Assembly (NCBI RefSeq): GCF_918731615.1
Contig: NZ_OU957226.1
Location: 3,101,501 to 3,165,500 of the forward strand
Origin: Flavobacterium sp. CECT 9288
GTDB taxonomy: Bacteria > Bacteroidota > Bacteroidia > Flavobacteriales > Flavobacteriaceae
Direction: 5' to 3'
Length of the DNA stretch: 64,000 nucleotides
Part shown: positions 1-7,366 of the stretch, piece after piece
How the letters are laid out: each line of letters begins with the position of its first letter
Position numbering within the stretch: the stretch's first letter is position 1
Made by a program: the position numbers and the translations under genes
The notes under the pieces: model-generated
Seen by the model: only the letters and a program-made list of their open reading frames with translations
Database searches by the model: none
What the model was told of the DNA's origin: nothing

Positions 1-1
1 T

Positions 2-544
2 AGAGGAGTAGCTGGTGCCAGTGCAGGAATGGACAGAGTACAAGGAGATTACATGGGAATGCTTGCAACGGTAATAAACGGAATGGCCTTACAAGGCGCT
101 CTTGAAGAAAAAGGAATGAAAACCCGTTTGCAAACAGCCTTAAAAATGGAATCTATTGCAGAGCCTTACATTAAGAGAAGAGCCGACAGACACCTTGAAA
201 AAGGAAGAATTGTAATTTTTGGAGCTGGAACAGGAAACCCGTATTTCACAACAGATACTGCAGCTGTTCTAAGAGGAATTGAAATCAATGCTGATGTCAT
301 CCTAAAAGGAACTCGTGTTGATGGTGTTTATGATTGTGATCCAGAAAAAAATGCTTCGGCAATAAAATTTGATTTTATTTCTTTTGAAGATGTGTTGAAA
401 AAAGGATTGAATGTAATGGACACAACGGCTTTTACACTAAGTCAAGAAAATAAATTGCCTATTGTAGTTTTTGACATGAACAAAGTAGGGAACTTGCTCA
501 AAATTTGCGAAGGAGACAATATAGGAACCGTAGTTAATATATAA
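2..544 (+). CDS. pyrH: UMP kinase, C-terminal part (cut by window edge)
   Basis: Uridylate kinase phosphorylates UMP to UDP in pyrimidine nucleotide synthesis. The reading frame is open from the left edge, so the first roughly 55 residues of a usually ~235-residue protein lie outside the window. Visible are the amino-acid-kinase-fold motifs [15 protein letters not shown] and DGVYDCDP, which are characteristic of bacterial UMP kinases. It is followed 70 nt downstream by frr, the standard pyrH-frr pairing, so co-transcription is likely. The methionine at 29 is internal and should not be read as the start. Confidence 0.95.
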   Translation, partial: RGVAGASAGMDRVQGDYMGMLATVINGMALQGALEEKGMKTRLQTALKMESIAEPYIKRRADRHLEKGRIVIFGAGTGNPYFTTDTAAVLRGIEINADVILKGTRVDGVYDCDPEKNASAIKFDFISFEDVLKKGLNVMDTTAFTLSQENKLPIVVFDMNKVGNLLKICEGDNIGTVVNI

Positions 545-614
545 TAAACAGTCATAAGGAACAACTGCTACAATGGCAAAACTGTACTGAGACTGAAAAC
601 TGAAAACTGAAATT

Positions 615-1178
615 ATGACTGAAGAAATTGATTTTATATTAGATAGTACACAAGAATCCATGATAGGATCTATTGCTCATTTAGAAAAAGAATTCTTAAA
701 CATTCGTGCCGGAAAAGCATCTCCTGCTATGTTAGGAAGTGTTTTTGTGGATTATTACGGATCAGCAACACCATTATCTCAAGTATCAAAAATCAGTGTT
801 CCTGATGCTAGAACCATCACGTTACAACCGTTTGAAAAAAACATGTTACACCCTATTGAAAAAGCAATTATGATTGCTAATCTTGGGTTTAACCCAATGA
901 ATAATGGGGATGTAGTAATTATTAGCGTTCCTCCCTTAACAGAAGATCGTCGTAGAGATTTAGCCAAACAAGCAAAATCAGAGGCCGAGGATGCAAAAAT
1001 AGGAATTCGTAATGCACGTAAAGATGCCAATACCGAAATCAAAAAATTAGAAAAAGATGGCACCTCAGAAGACATTTGTAAAAGTGCCGAAGAAGAGGTT
1101 CAAAACTTAACCAACAGTTTTATCAAAAAAATTGATGAACTTTTAGTGGTAAAAGAAGCCGAAATTATGAAGGTGTAA
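615..1178 (+). CDS. frr: Ribosome recycling factor
   Basis: The 187-residue protein matches the usual ~185-residue ribosome recycling factor, which with EF-G splits post-termination ribosomes. The family segment FLNIRAGKASPAML near the N-terminus and the helical, charged C-terminal half (RRDLAKQAKSEAEDAKIGIR) are recognisable. It follows pyrH. Its last 13 codons (ending ELLVVKEAEIMKV) and the following terminator occur two more times in this window (4387 and 9764), with only synonymous differences in the codons, so the gene end may itself have been rewritten by insertion of the downstream island. Confidence 0.97.
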   Translation: MTEEIDFILDSTQESMIGSIAHLEKEFLNIRAGKASPAMLGSVFVDYYGSATPLSQVSKISVPDARTITLQPFEKNMLHPIEKAIMIANLGFNPMNNGDVVIISVPPLTEDRRRDLAKQAKSEAEDAKIGIRNARKDANTEIKKLEKDGTSEDICKSAEEEVQNLTNSFIKKIDELLVVKEAEIMKV

Positions 1179-1198
1179 ACCTTTCTTACTAATATTTT

Positions 1199-1235
1199 AA
1201 AACCGCCTTGTTTATTGATAAGGCGGTTTTTTTTA
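1199..1235 (+). terminator. Intrinsic terminator of pyrH-frr
   Basis: An inverted repeat AAAACCGCCTT / AAGGCGGTTTT with a 10-nt loop is followed by a T run, 20 nt after the frr stop. Related hairpins recur after the two frr-tail copies at 4449 and 9821. Confidence 0.9.
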
Positions 1236-1261
1236 TGGTTAAATATCACCAAAAGTGGGTA

Positions 1262-1291
1262 TTGTAGCTTGTGTACTATTTCTTATTTTTA
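1262..1291 (+). promoter_or_regulatory. Bacteroidota-type promoter of the first toxin gene
   Basis: TTG at 1262-1264, a 19-nt spacer, then TATTTTTA at 1284-1291, one mismatch from the TAnnTTTG -7 box. This predicts a transcript start near 1296-1298, just upstream of the ATG at 1316 that precedes the AAAC repeat. The spacing fit is what makes the call credible; no expression data were available. Confidence 0.55.
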
Positions 1292-1319
1292 TACAATGAA
1301 AACTAACTAAAAAATATGA

Positions 1320-1351
1320 AAACAAACAAACAAACAAACAAACAAACAAAC
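1320..1351 (+). repeat. (AAAC)8 tetranucleotide repeat directly after an ATG
   Basis: Eight perfect AAAC units begin 2 nt after an ATG at 1316-1318. In the present state that ATG reads MKTNKQTNKQTNKQSESRDT.. for 22 residues and ends at TGA 1378-1380, one frame away from the lipoprotein at 1377. Removal of one unit (7 units) or gain of two (10 units) would fuse the ATG in frame to the lipoprotein signal peptide. The paralogue at 4783 has only two AAAC-like units and a plain ATG. This is the layout of a slipped-strand phase-variable start. Confidence 0.85.
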
Positions 1352-1376
1352 AAAGCGAATCGAGAGATACAAAAAT

Positions 1377-3056
1377 TTGATCAGCCACTATGCCTTTTTG
1401 AGGGTACTGTTGATAAGCCTGATTTTATGTAGTAGTTGCAGCAAGGATAATTATGATAATTATGACACAATAAAAGGAGCTAATAACGTTATTTATGAAA
1501 TTCCAATTGCAGAATTAAATACTGACAACGTTTTCAAAGCTATTTTTTCTAAAAAATTCAATAACAGGTCATTCGAAAATTTCCTTGTTAATAAAAATGA
1601 TTACAAACTTAAATCCACTAATGAGTTTTTCATTCCAGAAAAAAATGCTGTTGTTTCCAAAACAGATTCTTTGATATCATATACCATGTTGATTAAAAGA
1701 AATAGTGAAAAAGTTAATTATTTTGAAAATTTAGTGATTCAAATAAATTCAAAAAACCAATATTCTGCAAATATAATAAGGTATTATCCTAAAAGTTTTG
1801 AAATAAATAAAGATCACAACTCCTTTTCATTAATCGCTGACAAACAACTAGTACCCCTTAATCAAGAGGCTGGAAAAAAAATAAAAAATTCGATGCGCTC
1901 AGATAATCAAACCTGTATATCCGTTAGTTATTCTGTTTGTAATCAAGGTGGCAAAGACCACATTGCAGGAGAAAACTGCACAAAAATTTACAGGGATGTA
2001 AGTAACACCGTTTGCTTTGAAACTGAAACAGGAGGAGGAGATTATGGTGGTATATGGGGTTGGAATTATTCTAACGGTATAACATTTCCCGGTTCCGGAG
2101 ATGGTCTTGAACATGGTGATAATCCATTTACAATTACAACTGCCCCTATTGATCCAAGATTAGATATTGGAATAGAAGGTTCTATAATATATGACGAAAG
2201 TTACGATGCTTTCTTTTCTCAAATTTTTTATAATAATTTAGGGGAGTTAAAAACATGGGCTGATCAAAATCGAGATCTTTACAATATAATTCTTAACAAT
2301 GTTATAAATGATCAGTGGTCCGCTAAAAGTTTAAAATTCGCTAATTTTGCAATAAAATTTTTAAATGATAACTCTGAGGTAACGTGGGAGCAATTCGAAA
2401 ACTGGTTTATGGGAACACCAGAAGGACAAGATGGCGAGTATGACGCAGCTTTTTGGGAGAATCCTAACTTGACATTTCAGCAACAGAGTTTACCAAGTTA
2501 CAATAATTATGTAAATAATATGGCTCGTTTTGCTGATGGTACTCTTATGAAAGGAGCTGATAATATTTATACACTAGTTGGTGGTAAAGTCCTTGAAGCA
2601 AGATTAAAAGACAAAGATGGAACAGAAAACACTTGTGCTTTAAAAGTTTCTATAGCTCTTGTCAGGTCCGATATTGTTATTCCAAATTTGCCAGGTATTA
2701 CACTTGAAGGCAGTGACGAGTTTTCTGGTAAATTCTTTTTCCTAAATGCCAAAGAACTTAATGCTTGGATGCGTAAAACCTTTGGCACAAATACTGGAAT
2801 AGGAAACACACCTATAAATGACAAACACCTTTCTTATAACGCAGCTGATGGAGGACAAAACGGTGAAGATTTTCCAAATAAATTAAAAAACATACGCGGT
2901 ATATATTCCATGATAACTACTGAAGATTACGATAAAAAAGGGGCTTCTGGCCATGCCGATCTTCTATTTACCAATATTGCAGGTTTCGGCACATGTGTAT
3001 TTGATTGCTTTTTTAATTTACCAATACAAAGAATAGACTTATGGATATTAAATTAA
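1377..3056 (+). CDS. Lipoprotein with C-terminal Tae4-type amidase toxin domain
   Basis: The open frame begins at TTG 1377; no in-frame ATG exists upstream in the current repeat state, so the real start may be the out-of-frame ATG at 1316. A lipoprotein signal ends at LILCSSC (Cys21 from the TTG), followed by SKDNYDNYD, an acidic stretch resembling the surface lipoprotein export signal described for Capnocytophaga. Residues to about 330 are nearly identical to the protein at 4783 and include a Gly-rich segment and the helical linker ending KFANFAIKFLND. The unique C-terminus carries WFMGTPEGQDGEYDAAFWEN, NTCALKVSIAL (Cys420) and ASGHADLL (His526), the Cys/His pair and motifs of Tae4 peptidoglycan amidase effectors. 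Inference: a surface-anchored cell-wall-degrading toxin. The immunity candidate overlaps its end by 16 nt. Confidence 0.82.
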   Translation: MISHYAFLRVLLISLILCSSCSKDNYDNYDTIKGANNVIYEIPIAELNTDNVFKAIFSKKFNNRSFENFLVNKNDYKLKSTNEFFIPEKNAVVSKTDSLISYTMLIKRNSEKVNYFENLVIQINSKNQYSANIIRYYPKSFEINKDHNSFSLIADKQLVPLNQEAGKKIKNSMRSDNQTCISVSYSVCNQGGKDHIAGENCTKIYRDVSNTVCFETETGGGDYGGIWGWNYSNGITFPGSGDGLEHGDNPFTITTAPIDPRLDIGIEGSIIYDESYDAFFSQIFYNNLGELKTWADQNRDLYNIILNNVINDQWSAKSLKFANFAIKFLNDNSEVTWEQFENWFMGTPEGQDGEYDAAFWENPNLTFQQQSLPSYNNYVNNMARFADGTLMKGADNIYTLVGGKVLEARLKDKDGTENTCALKVSIALVRSDIVIPNLPGITLEGSDEFSGKFFFLNAKELNAWMRKTFGTNTGIGNTPINDKHLSYNAADGGQNGEDFPNKLKNIRGIYSMITTEDYDKKGASGHADLLFTNIAGFGTCVFDCFFNLPIQRIDLWILN

Positions 3057-3595
3057 CTACAAATTTTTTTAGCAGATGCAATAACGATATTTGTATTCTC
3101 AAGAACAAACTGAAAGGCCTAGTGCATATTCTTATATTTATGTTTTCTTTTTCTATCTATTCCCAAGATTATATAAAAAGAGATTCCATAAAATTTAATA
3201 ATCAGAACTATAATTACACACATGTTAGCTTCGGATCAACTAGTCACACAAAGTACTTTAAACTTATGACTTGTTCCGATAGTAATCTTAAACAAATTCA
3301 ACAAACTATTATTGATTGCACAAAAAAAAATAAATTAGAATATACTGAATTTTATATTTTGGACCTTCCTTATGATACTATAAAAAACATACCAGACAAA
3401 GACATTTTATTTGCTTTGCTTTTTAAAATCGATCAGCATAGGATGTCATTAAATTTATCAACTGTAACAGTCAAGCAAAAATATAACATAATCGATGACA
3501 AATTCAGCTATTTTCCAGACGAATCACGTGAGAAATTTATTGATTACAAACTAAACATTTCAGAAAATGAAGTCTGTATATTTTTAAAAAAATAA
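3041..3595 (+). CDS. Putative exported immunity protein for the Tae4-type toxin
   Basis: A 184-residue protein not recognised as a named family. Its ATG lies inside the last codons of the toxin gene (16-nt overlap), so the two are probably translationally coupled. A long polar N-terminus is followed by a hydrophobic segment, VHILIFMFSFSIYSQ, ending in a typical flavobacterial signal-peptide cleavage context (YSQ|D), so the mature part would sit in the periplasm, where a peptidoglycan amidase acts. The position immediately after the toxin, small size and export suggest immunity. It shows no evident similarity to the four immunity-like paralogues between 6630 and 9392. No Tai4 motif could be verified by eye. 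Confidence 0.6.
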   Translation: MDIKLTTNFFSRCNNDICILKNKLKGLVHILIFMFSFSIYSQDYIKRDSIKFNNQNYNYTHVSFGSTSHTKYFKLMTCSDSNLKQIQQTIIDCTKKNKLEYTEFYILDLPYDTIKNIPDKDILFALLFKIDQHRMSLNLSTVTVKQKYNIIDDKFSYFPDESREKFIDYKLNISENEVCIFLKK

Positions 3596-3610
3596 GTTTT
3601 TCAAATGCCA

Positions 3611-3740
3611 CAACCCTCGCGCGAGCGTACCGCTCGTGATGCCATTTATGGATTGATCTAATTTTGGTTTTAAATAGTGTTTAAAAATTAAAGTATGTTA
3701 TAATATGGATTATATTCACGAGCGTGACGCGCACGAGCTG
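3611..3740. repeat. Cassette-border palindromic element, copy A
   Basis: A GC-rich left arm (GAGCG-TAC-CGCTC hairpin, then CGCTCGTGATGCC) and a right arm TCACGAGCGTGACGCGCACG flank an AT-rich middle containing TTTAAAAATTAAAG. The arms are inverted relative to each other (CGCTCGTGA / TCACGAGCG). A diverged copy lies at 8771-8886; both directly follow an immunity-like gene. Confidence 0.65.
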
Positions 3741-3876
3741 GGTGTATATAAATGTTGGTATTAAATTGGGTGATTTAGAATTTGGGATAAAACAAAGAAA
3801 ATTAATTGAGATATTGGTGGACAAAAAGTCAGGAAAAATAGGACCTACTTCAGTACAAAATATTAAAAACAAATAA
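3739..3876 (+). pseudogene. Short coding remnant without a start codon
   Basis: A stretch of 45 codons in one frame, beginning WVYINVGIKLGDLEFGIKQ and ending SVQNIKNK before TAA, has protein-like composition but no ATG. It begins exactly at the right edge of repeat copy A and ends 2 nt before the ATG of the small membrane protein at 3879. It is best read as the 3' end of a displaced gene left behind by cassette turnover. The family is not recognised. Confidence 0.4.
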
Positions 3877-3878
3877 AT

Positions 3879-4040
3879 ATGGAAATTTTTTTAGATGTAG
3901 CAATAAGTTTCATACCAACTTTAATTACAATAATTCTGACTTATATTATTGTAATACTATTTATTAAAATAAAAAAGTATGTTAATATAAAAACAGAATA
4001 TTATCAATTGAAATTAAACGAGCTTAAAAATAGAACTTAA
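3879..4040 (+). CDS. Small single-pass membrane protein, function unknown
   Basis: A 53-residue protein. Residues about 4-29 form one strongly hydrophobic segment (VAISFIPTLITIILTYIIVI), followed by a Lys-rich, presumably cytoplasmic tail. The ATG follows the stop of the upstream remnant by 2 nt, so the two may once have been an operon. Size and topology resemble small holin-like or anchoring proteins, but nothing specific supports a function. It might also be part of a lost third cassette. Confidence 0.4.
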   Translation: MEIFLDVAISFIPTLITIILTYIIVILFIKIKKYVNIKTEYYQLKLNELKNRT

Positions 4041-4200
4041 CTAAGCAAGGTAAACTACTTGAAAGGAATATAAGTTAAACCAGTCTAGCAAAATCATATA
4101 ACTTTGTGAAATTAAAAGCTATTAAAAAACGTAAATATGATAAAGTACTCTAGACCTTTCCAGTGGCACATTTACTATTATTTACTTTATTACAGTAGTA

Positions 4201-4244
4201 AAACACTACAAAATAGCCTTTTGTTTATTTTGTAGCGTTTTTTT
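4201..4244 (+). terminator. Intrinsic terminator inside terminal repeat A
   Basis: AAACACTACAAAA pairs with TTTTGTAGCGTTT (one mismatch), followed by T's. The equivalent hairpin in copy B at 9580 is perfect, so the stem is conserved while sequence drifts. Confidence 0.8.
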
Positions 4245-4386
4245 AAATTAGCCTAGAGCTTATGAATTGAAAAGTAAATCTGTAGATTTTAGAATACTTT
4301 TTTAGAAAAAGTCAGGAGACTTTTAGTATGCTTAAGTATCAAAAATCGTATAAATATTTACGAAGTCATGAGACTTGGTAGAGCTA

Positions 4387-4428
4387 GAACTTCTAGTAGT
4401 TAAAGAAGCCGAGATCATGAAAGTATAA
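4387..4428 (+). pseudogene. Duplicate of the frr 3' end (copy 2)
   Basis: Fourteen codons read ELLVVKEAEIMKV then stop, identical in protein to the end of frr (1137-1178) but different at several synonymous third positions. The match to frr begins exactly at GAACTT. It is not a gene by itself; it is the signature left when an element that carries its own replacement frr end inserts at this site. Confidence 0.88.
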
Positions 4429-4448
4429 ACCTTTCTTACAAATATTAT

Positions 4449-4482
4449 AAAAACCGCTTTGTTCAAACAAGGCGGTTTTTTT
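4449..4482 (+). terminator. frr-type terminator, copy 2
   Basis: AAAAACCGCTTTG ... CAAGGCGGTTTTTTT hairpin with T tail, a diverged copy of the terminator after frr and in the same position relative to the frr-tail stop codon. Confidence 0.85.
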
Positions 4483-4782
4483 ATACTATATTTTGTACTA
4501 TATAAGGACGCAATATTTTTTAAAATAAAGCTATATATAAATAACCACTTTTATTGTTTTTAAGATTTAACTTATAAAAAATGAACTTAAAAGCAAAAAA
4601 CCGTAAAATTTTAACATAAAAACCGTAAAATGAAATGAAACTAATATTTTAATTTTGAAAAATACCTTTATAAGATTTTAAAGTAAACATCACACAATAT
4701 GATTTACCTTTAATTTTTTAACATTGGTAAAGAAATTAAAACTAACTTTAGATTAAACATTTTGAAACAAACAAAATTGAAA
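4483..4782. other. AT-rich gap upstream of the second toxin
   Basis: No convincing coding frame. It contains two direct copies of AAAACCGTAAAAT about 20 nt apart (near 4600 and 4620) and a weak promoter-like pair, TTG at 4724 and TAACTTTA at 4743 with only 16 nt between them. Transcription of the toxin at 4783 presumably starts here. Confidence 0.35.
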
Positions 4783-6627
4783 ATGTACAAAAATTTGATC
4801 AGCCACTATGCCTTTTTGAGGGTACTGTTGATAAGCCTGATTTTATGTAGTAGTTGCAGCAAGGATAATTATGATAATTATGACACAATAAAAGGAGCTA
4901 ATAACGTTATTTATGAAATTCCAATTGCAGAATTAAATACTGACAACGTTTTCAAAGCTATTTTTTCTAAAAAATTCAATAACAGGTCATTCGAAAATTT
5001 CCTTGTTAATAAAAATGATTACAAACTTAAATCCACTAATGAGTTTTTCATTCCAGAAAAAAATGCTGTTGTTTCCAAAACAGATTCTTTGATATCATAT
5101 ACCATGTTGATTAAAAGAAATGGTGAAAAAGTTAACTATTTTGAAAATTTAGTGATTCAAATAAATTCAAAAAATCAATATTCTGCAAATATAATCAGGT
5201 ATTATCCTAAAAGTTTTGAAATAAATCAAGAGCACAATTCCTTTTCATTAATCGCTGACAAACAACTAGTACCCCTTAATCAAGAGGCTGGAAAAAAAAT
5301 AAAAAATTCGATGCGCTTAGATAATCAAACCTGTATATCCGTTAGTTATTCTGTTTGTAATCAAGGTGGCAAAGACCACATTGCAGGAGAAAGATGCACA
5401 AAAGTTTACAGGGATGTAAGTAACACCGTTTGCTTTGAAACTGAAATAGGAGGAGGAGGAGATTATGGTAGTACATGGGGTTGGAATTATTCTAACGGCA
5501 TAACATTTCCTGGTTCCGGAGATGGTCTTGAACATGATGATAATCCGTTTACCATTACAACTGCTCCTATTGATCCAAGATTAGATATTGGAATAGAAGG
5601 TTCTATAATATATGACGAAAGTTACGATGCTTTCTTTTCTCAAATTTTTTATAATAATTTAGGGGAGTTAAAAACATGGGCTGATCAAAATCGAGATCTT
5701 TACAATATAATTCTTAACAGTGTTATAAATGATCAGTGGTCCGCTAAAAGTTTAAAATTCGCAAATTTAGCAATGAAATTTTTAAATGATAATCCTAATG
5801 AAATTGTATTAGCAACAGAGATAATATCCGAAATCCTTCTTAATCCATCATTAAATATAGATCTCGAATCTTCTTTCAATTCACCATTTAATATTGATAG
5901 ATCATCAATAAAAGATGTTACTGAAGAGGATAAAAAGTTTAATAAAATATATAAAGCTTTAACGGATTCCCCCGCATTTAAAAACTTATTTTTAAATTTA
6001 TTTGATAATAACAACAAACGATTTAATGTGAAATTTGAAATCATTGAAAATCTTGATACTAGCGTAAGAAAAATTGATGGATTCACAACGCCTCCAGTAC
6101 TTGAAGGCAGACCAACTCTGATTCAAATTAACAAACAAATATTAACCTCAACGGGATTAAGACCAATGACAAATATTGAAATTGCTAAAACCATATTACA
6201 CGAGTGTATACATGCTTATTTAGCAATCAAAGGCAAATATCCAGATGCTGGCGGCAGTAGTATTCCAGGTATAGAAAACATGACATTTGCAGAGGTATTG
6301 AAGGCCACAAGGCCTGGCACTGGCGCTCAACACGATTTTATGTACAAAAATATGGTGCCAACTATCCAAAAAATTCTTGCTGAAATTAGAGATGCAGTTA
6401 CTTCTAGTACGACAAGAGCAACTGTAGAGTCTATAAGGCTACAACCTAATTTTTATACTAACCCAAAAAGCACAACACTTTGGAAATGGGATGATTATTT
6501 CTATTATCTAAGTTTAAATGGTCTGCAAGATACAGAAGCATTTAAAATAAGCTTTCCTGCTAAAACAGATCAATTTGAATTACTTCTTGAGTATACCGCT
6601 TTTGGCCACAAACACCTTAAAAATTAA
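4783..6627 (+). CDS. Lipoprotein with C-terminal zinc-metallopeptidase toxin domain
   Basis: ATG at 4783 gives a 614-residue protein with lipobox LILCSSC (Cys25) and the same acidic tail after the Cys as the protein at 1377. A TTG 21 nt upstream is in frame but less likely. Residues 5 to about 334 match the first toxin almost exactly at nucleotide level; after FLNDNP the two diverge completely. The C-terminal domain holds ILHECIHAYL (His473, Glu474, His477) and a downstream GAQHDFMY (His517) as plausible third ligand, a zincin/SprT-like metallopeptidase arrangement. Inference: a polymorphic toxin sharing one delivery module with the Tae4-type protein. The immunity candidate starts 2 nt after its stop. 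Confidence 0.8.
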   Translation: MYKNLISHYAFLRVLLISLILCSSCSKDNYDNYDTIKGANNVIYEIPIAELNTDNVFKAIFSKKFNNRSFENFLVNKNDYKLKSTNEFFIPEKNAVVSKTDSLISYTMLIKRNGEKVNYFENLVIQINSKNQYSANIIRYYPKSFEINQEHNSFSLIADKQLVPLNQEAGKKIKNSMRLDNQTCISVSYSVCNQGGKDHIAGERCTKVYRDVSNTVCFETEIGGGGDYGSTWGWNYSNGITFPGSGDGLEHDDNPFTITTAPIDPRLDIGIEGSIIYDESYDAFFSQIFYNNLGELKTWADQNRDLYNIILNSVINDQWSAKSLKFANLAMKFLNDNPNEIVLATEIISEILLNPSLNIDLESSFNSPFNIDRSSIKDVTEEDKKFNKIYKALTDSPAFKNLFLNLFDNNNKRFNVKFEIIENLDTSVRKIDGFTTPPVLEGRPTLIQINKQILTSTGLRPMTNIEIAKTILHECIHAYLAIKGKYPDAGGSSIPGIENMTFAEVLKATRPGTGAQHDFMYKNMVPTIQKILAEIRDAVTSSTTRATVESIRLQPNFYTNPKSTTLWKWDDYFYYLSLNGLQDTEAFKISFPAKTDQFELLLEYTAFGHKHLKN

Positions 6628-6629
6628 TT

Positions 6630-7082
6630 ATGAAAGTCACATTAATAATCTTTTATTTATTTGTAAATGTATTACAAGCGCAAGAAATTGCAGAAGTCAG
6701 AAAACTAGATACTGTATATATCCTATTTAAAGCAGACAAAAATCAAACAAAATATTTTGAAAATGAATGTATCACTTGTCAAGGATATTATTTTTTGAAG
6801 GGATTTTTTCTACAAAAAGACACTTTAGGAATTTTTACATACGATAAAGATATTAACAGAGTATATAGACCTGCTAATGACCGATATGAAAAGAAGTCTT
6901 TTTTAAAAAAGCATAAGAAAGAAATTATTGATATTAATTTTTTCAAGAAATTAGAAAAAAACATGGAAGAATTCGGGGAGTGGTCCAAACCTCAAATTTA
7001 CTACATCATTGACATGGCAGATTTCAGAAAAAATAAGATTAAATTAACCGAGGTTAATTCTTTAGTTTATGTAATGGAGTAA
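6630..7082 (+). CDS. Putative exported immunity protein, paralogue 1
   Basis: A 150-residue protein with a signal peptide, MKVTLIIFYLFVNVLQAQ, then the family pattern RKLDTVYILFKADKNQ, a charged middle ending KKHKKEIIDINFFKKLE and a C-terminal YYIIDMADFRKNKIKLTEV. Three further paralogues (7367, 8244, 8919) share this pattern: an LDT/SDTxYIxFK start, an FFKK-like centre and a YIIDxxxxKxxxIxLxEV end. It begins 2 nt after the metallopeptidase toxin, the classic place of an immunity gene. The family is not recognised by name; function is inferred from context. Confidence 0.65.
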   Translation: MKVTLIIFYLFVNVLQAQEIAEVRKLDTVYILFKADKNQTKYFENECITCQGYYFLKGFFLQKDTLGIFTYDKDINRVYRPANDRYEKKSFLKKHKKEIIDINFFKKLEKNMEEFGEWSKPQIYYIIDMADFRKNKIKLTEVNSLVYVME

Positions 7083-7151
7083 GTTATTAAACATTTATCC
7101 TTTGGCAAGTGCCTGATGGGAATATAAAATTCCGTTATATATACAATTATA

Positions 7152-7364
7152 AGAGCAACTGTAGAATCTATCAGGCTACAACCTAATTTTTATACTAACC
7201 CCAAAAGCACAACACTTTGGAAATGGGATGATTATTTCTATTATCTAAGTTTAAATGGTCTGCAAGATACAGAAGCATTTAAATTAAGCTTTCCTGCTAA
7301 AACAGATCAATTTGAATTACTTCTTGAGTATACCGCTTTTGGCCACAAACATCTAAAAAATTAA
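7152..7364 (+). pseudogene. Orphan copy of the metallopeptidase toxin's last 70 residues
   Basis: Seventy codons plus stop, RATVESIRLQPNFYTNPKST to FGHKHLKN, duplicate 6415-6627 with only a few base changes. It has no start, no HExxH and no N-terminal module. It sits directly before the second immunity paralogue, so toxin tail plus immunity gene were duplicated as a unit, presumably by recombination. Orphan toxin tails of this kind are typical of polymorphic toxin loci. Confidence 0.85.
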
Positions 7365-7366
7365 TT

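Larger units (their letters stand above)
4180..4482 (+). repeat. Cassette terminal repeat, copy A (ends with frr 3' end)
   Basis: About 300 nt repeated at 9560-9861. Each copy contains, in order, an intrinsic terminator, the segment TAGCCTAGAGCTTATGAATT, a 76-nt block identical in both copies (4322-4397 = 9699-9774), the last 13 codons of frr and an frr-like terminator. The 76-nt block holds the inverted repeats AAGTC-ATGA-GACTT and CTAGAA-C-TTCTAG. Inference: the right-hand boundary of an insertion at the frr 3' end. Confidence 0.8.

Noticed and set aside
588..613. Short repeat ACTGAAAACTGAAAACTGAA before frr
   Set aside because: Only about two and a half units of low complexity in the spacer; no frame is affected.
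1899..2114. Minus-strand open frame inside the first toxin (and its twin at 5317-5535)
   Set aside because: Conserved only because the DNA of the shared N-terminal module is nearly identical; no promoter and no family resemblance.
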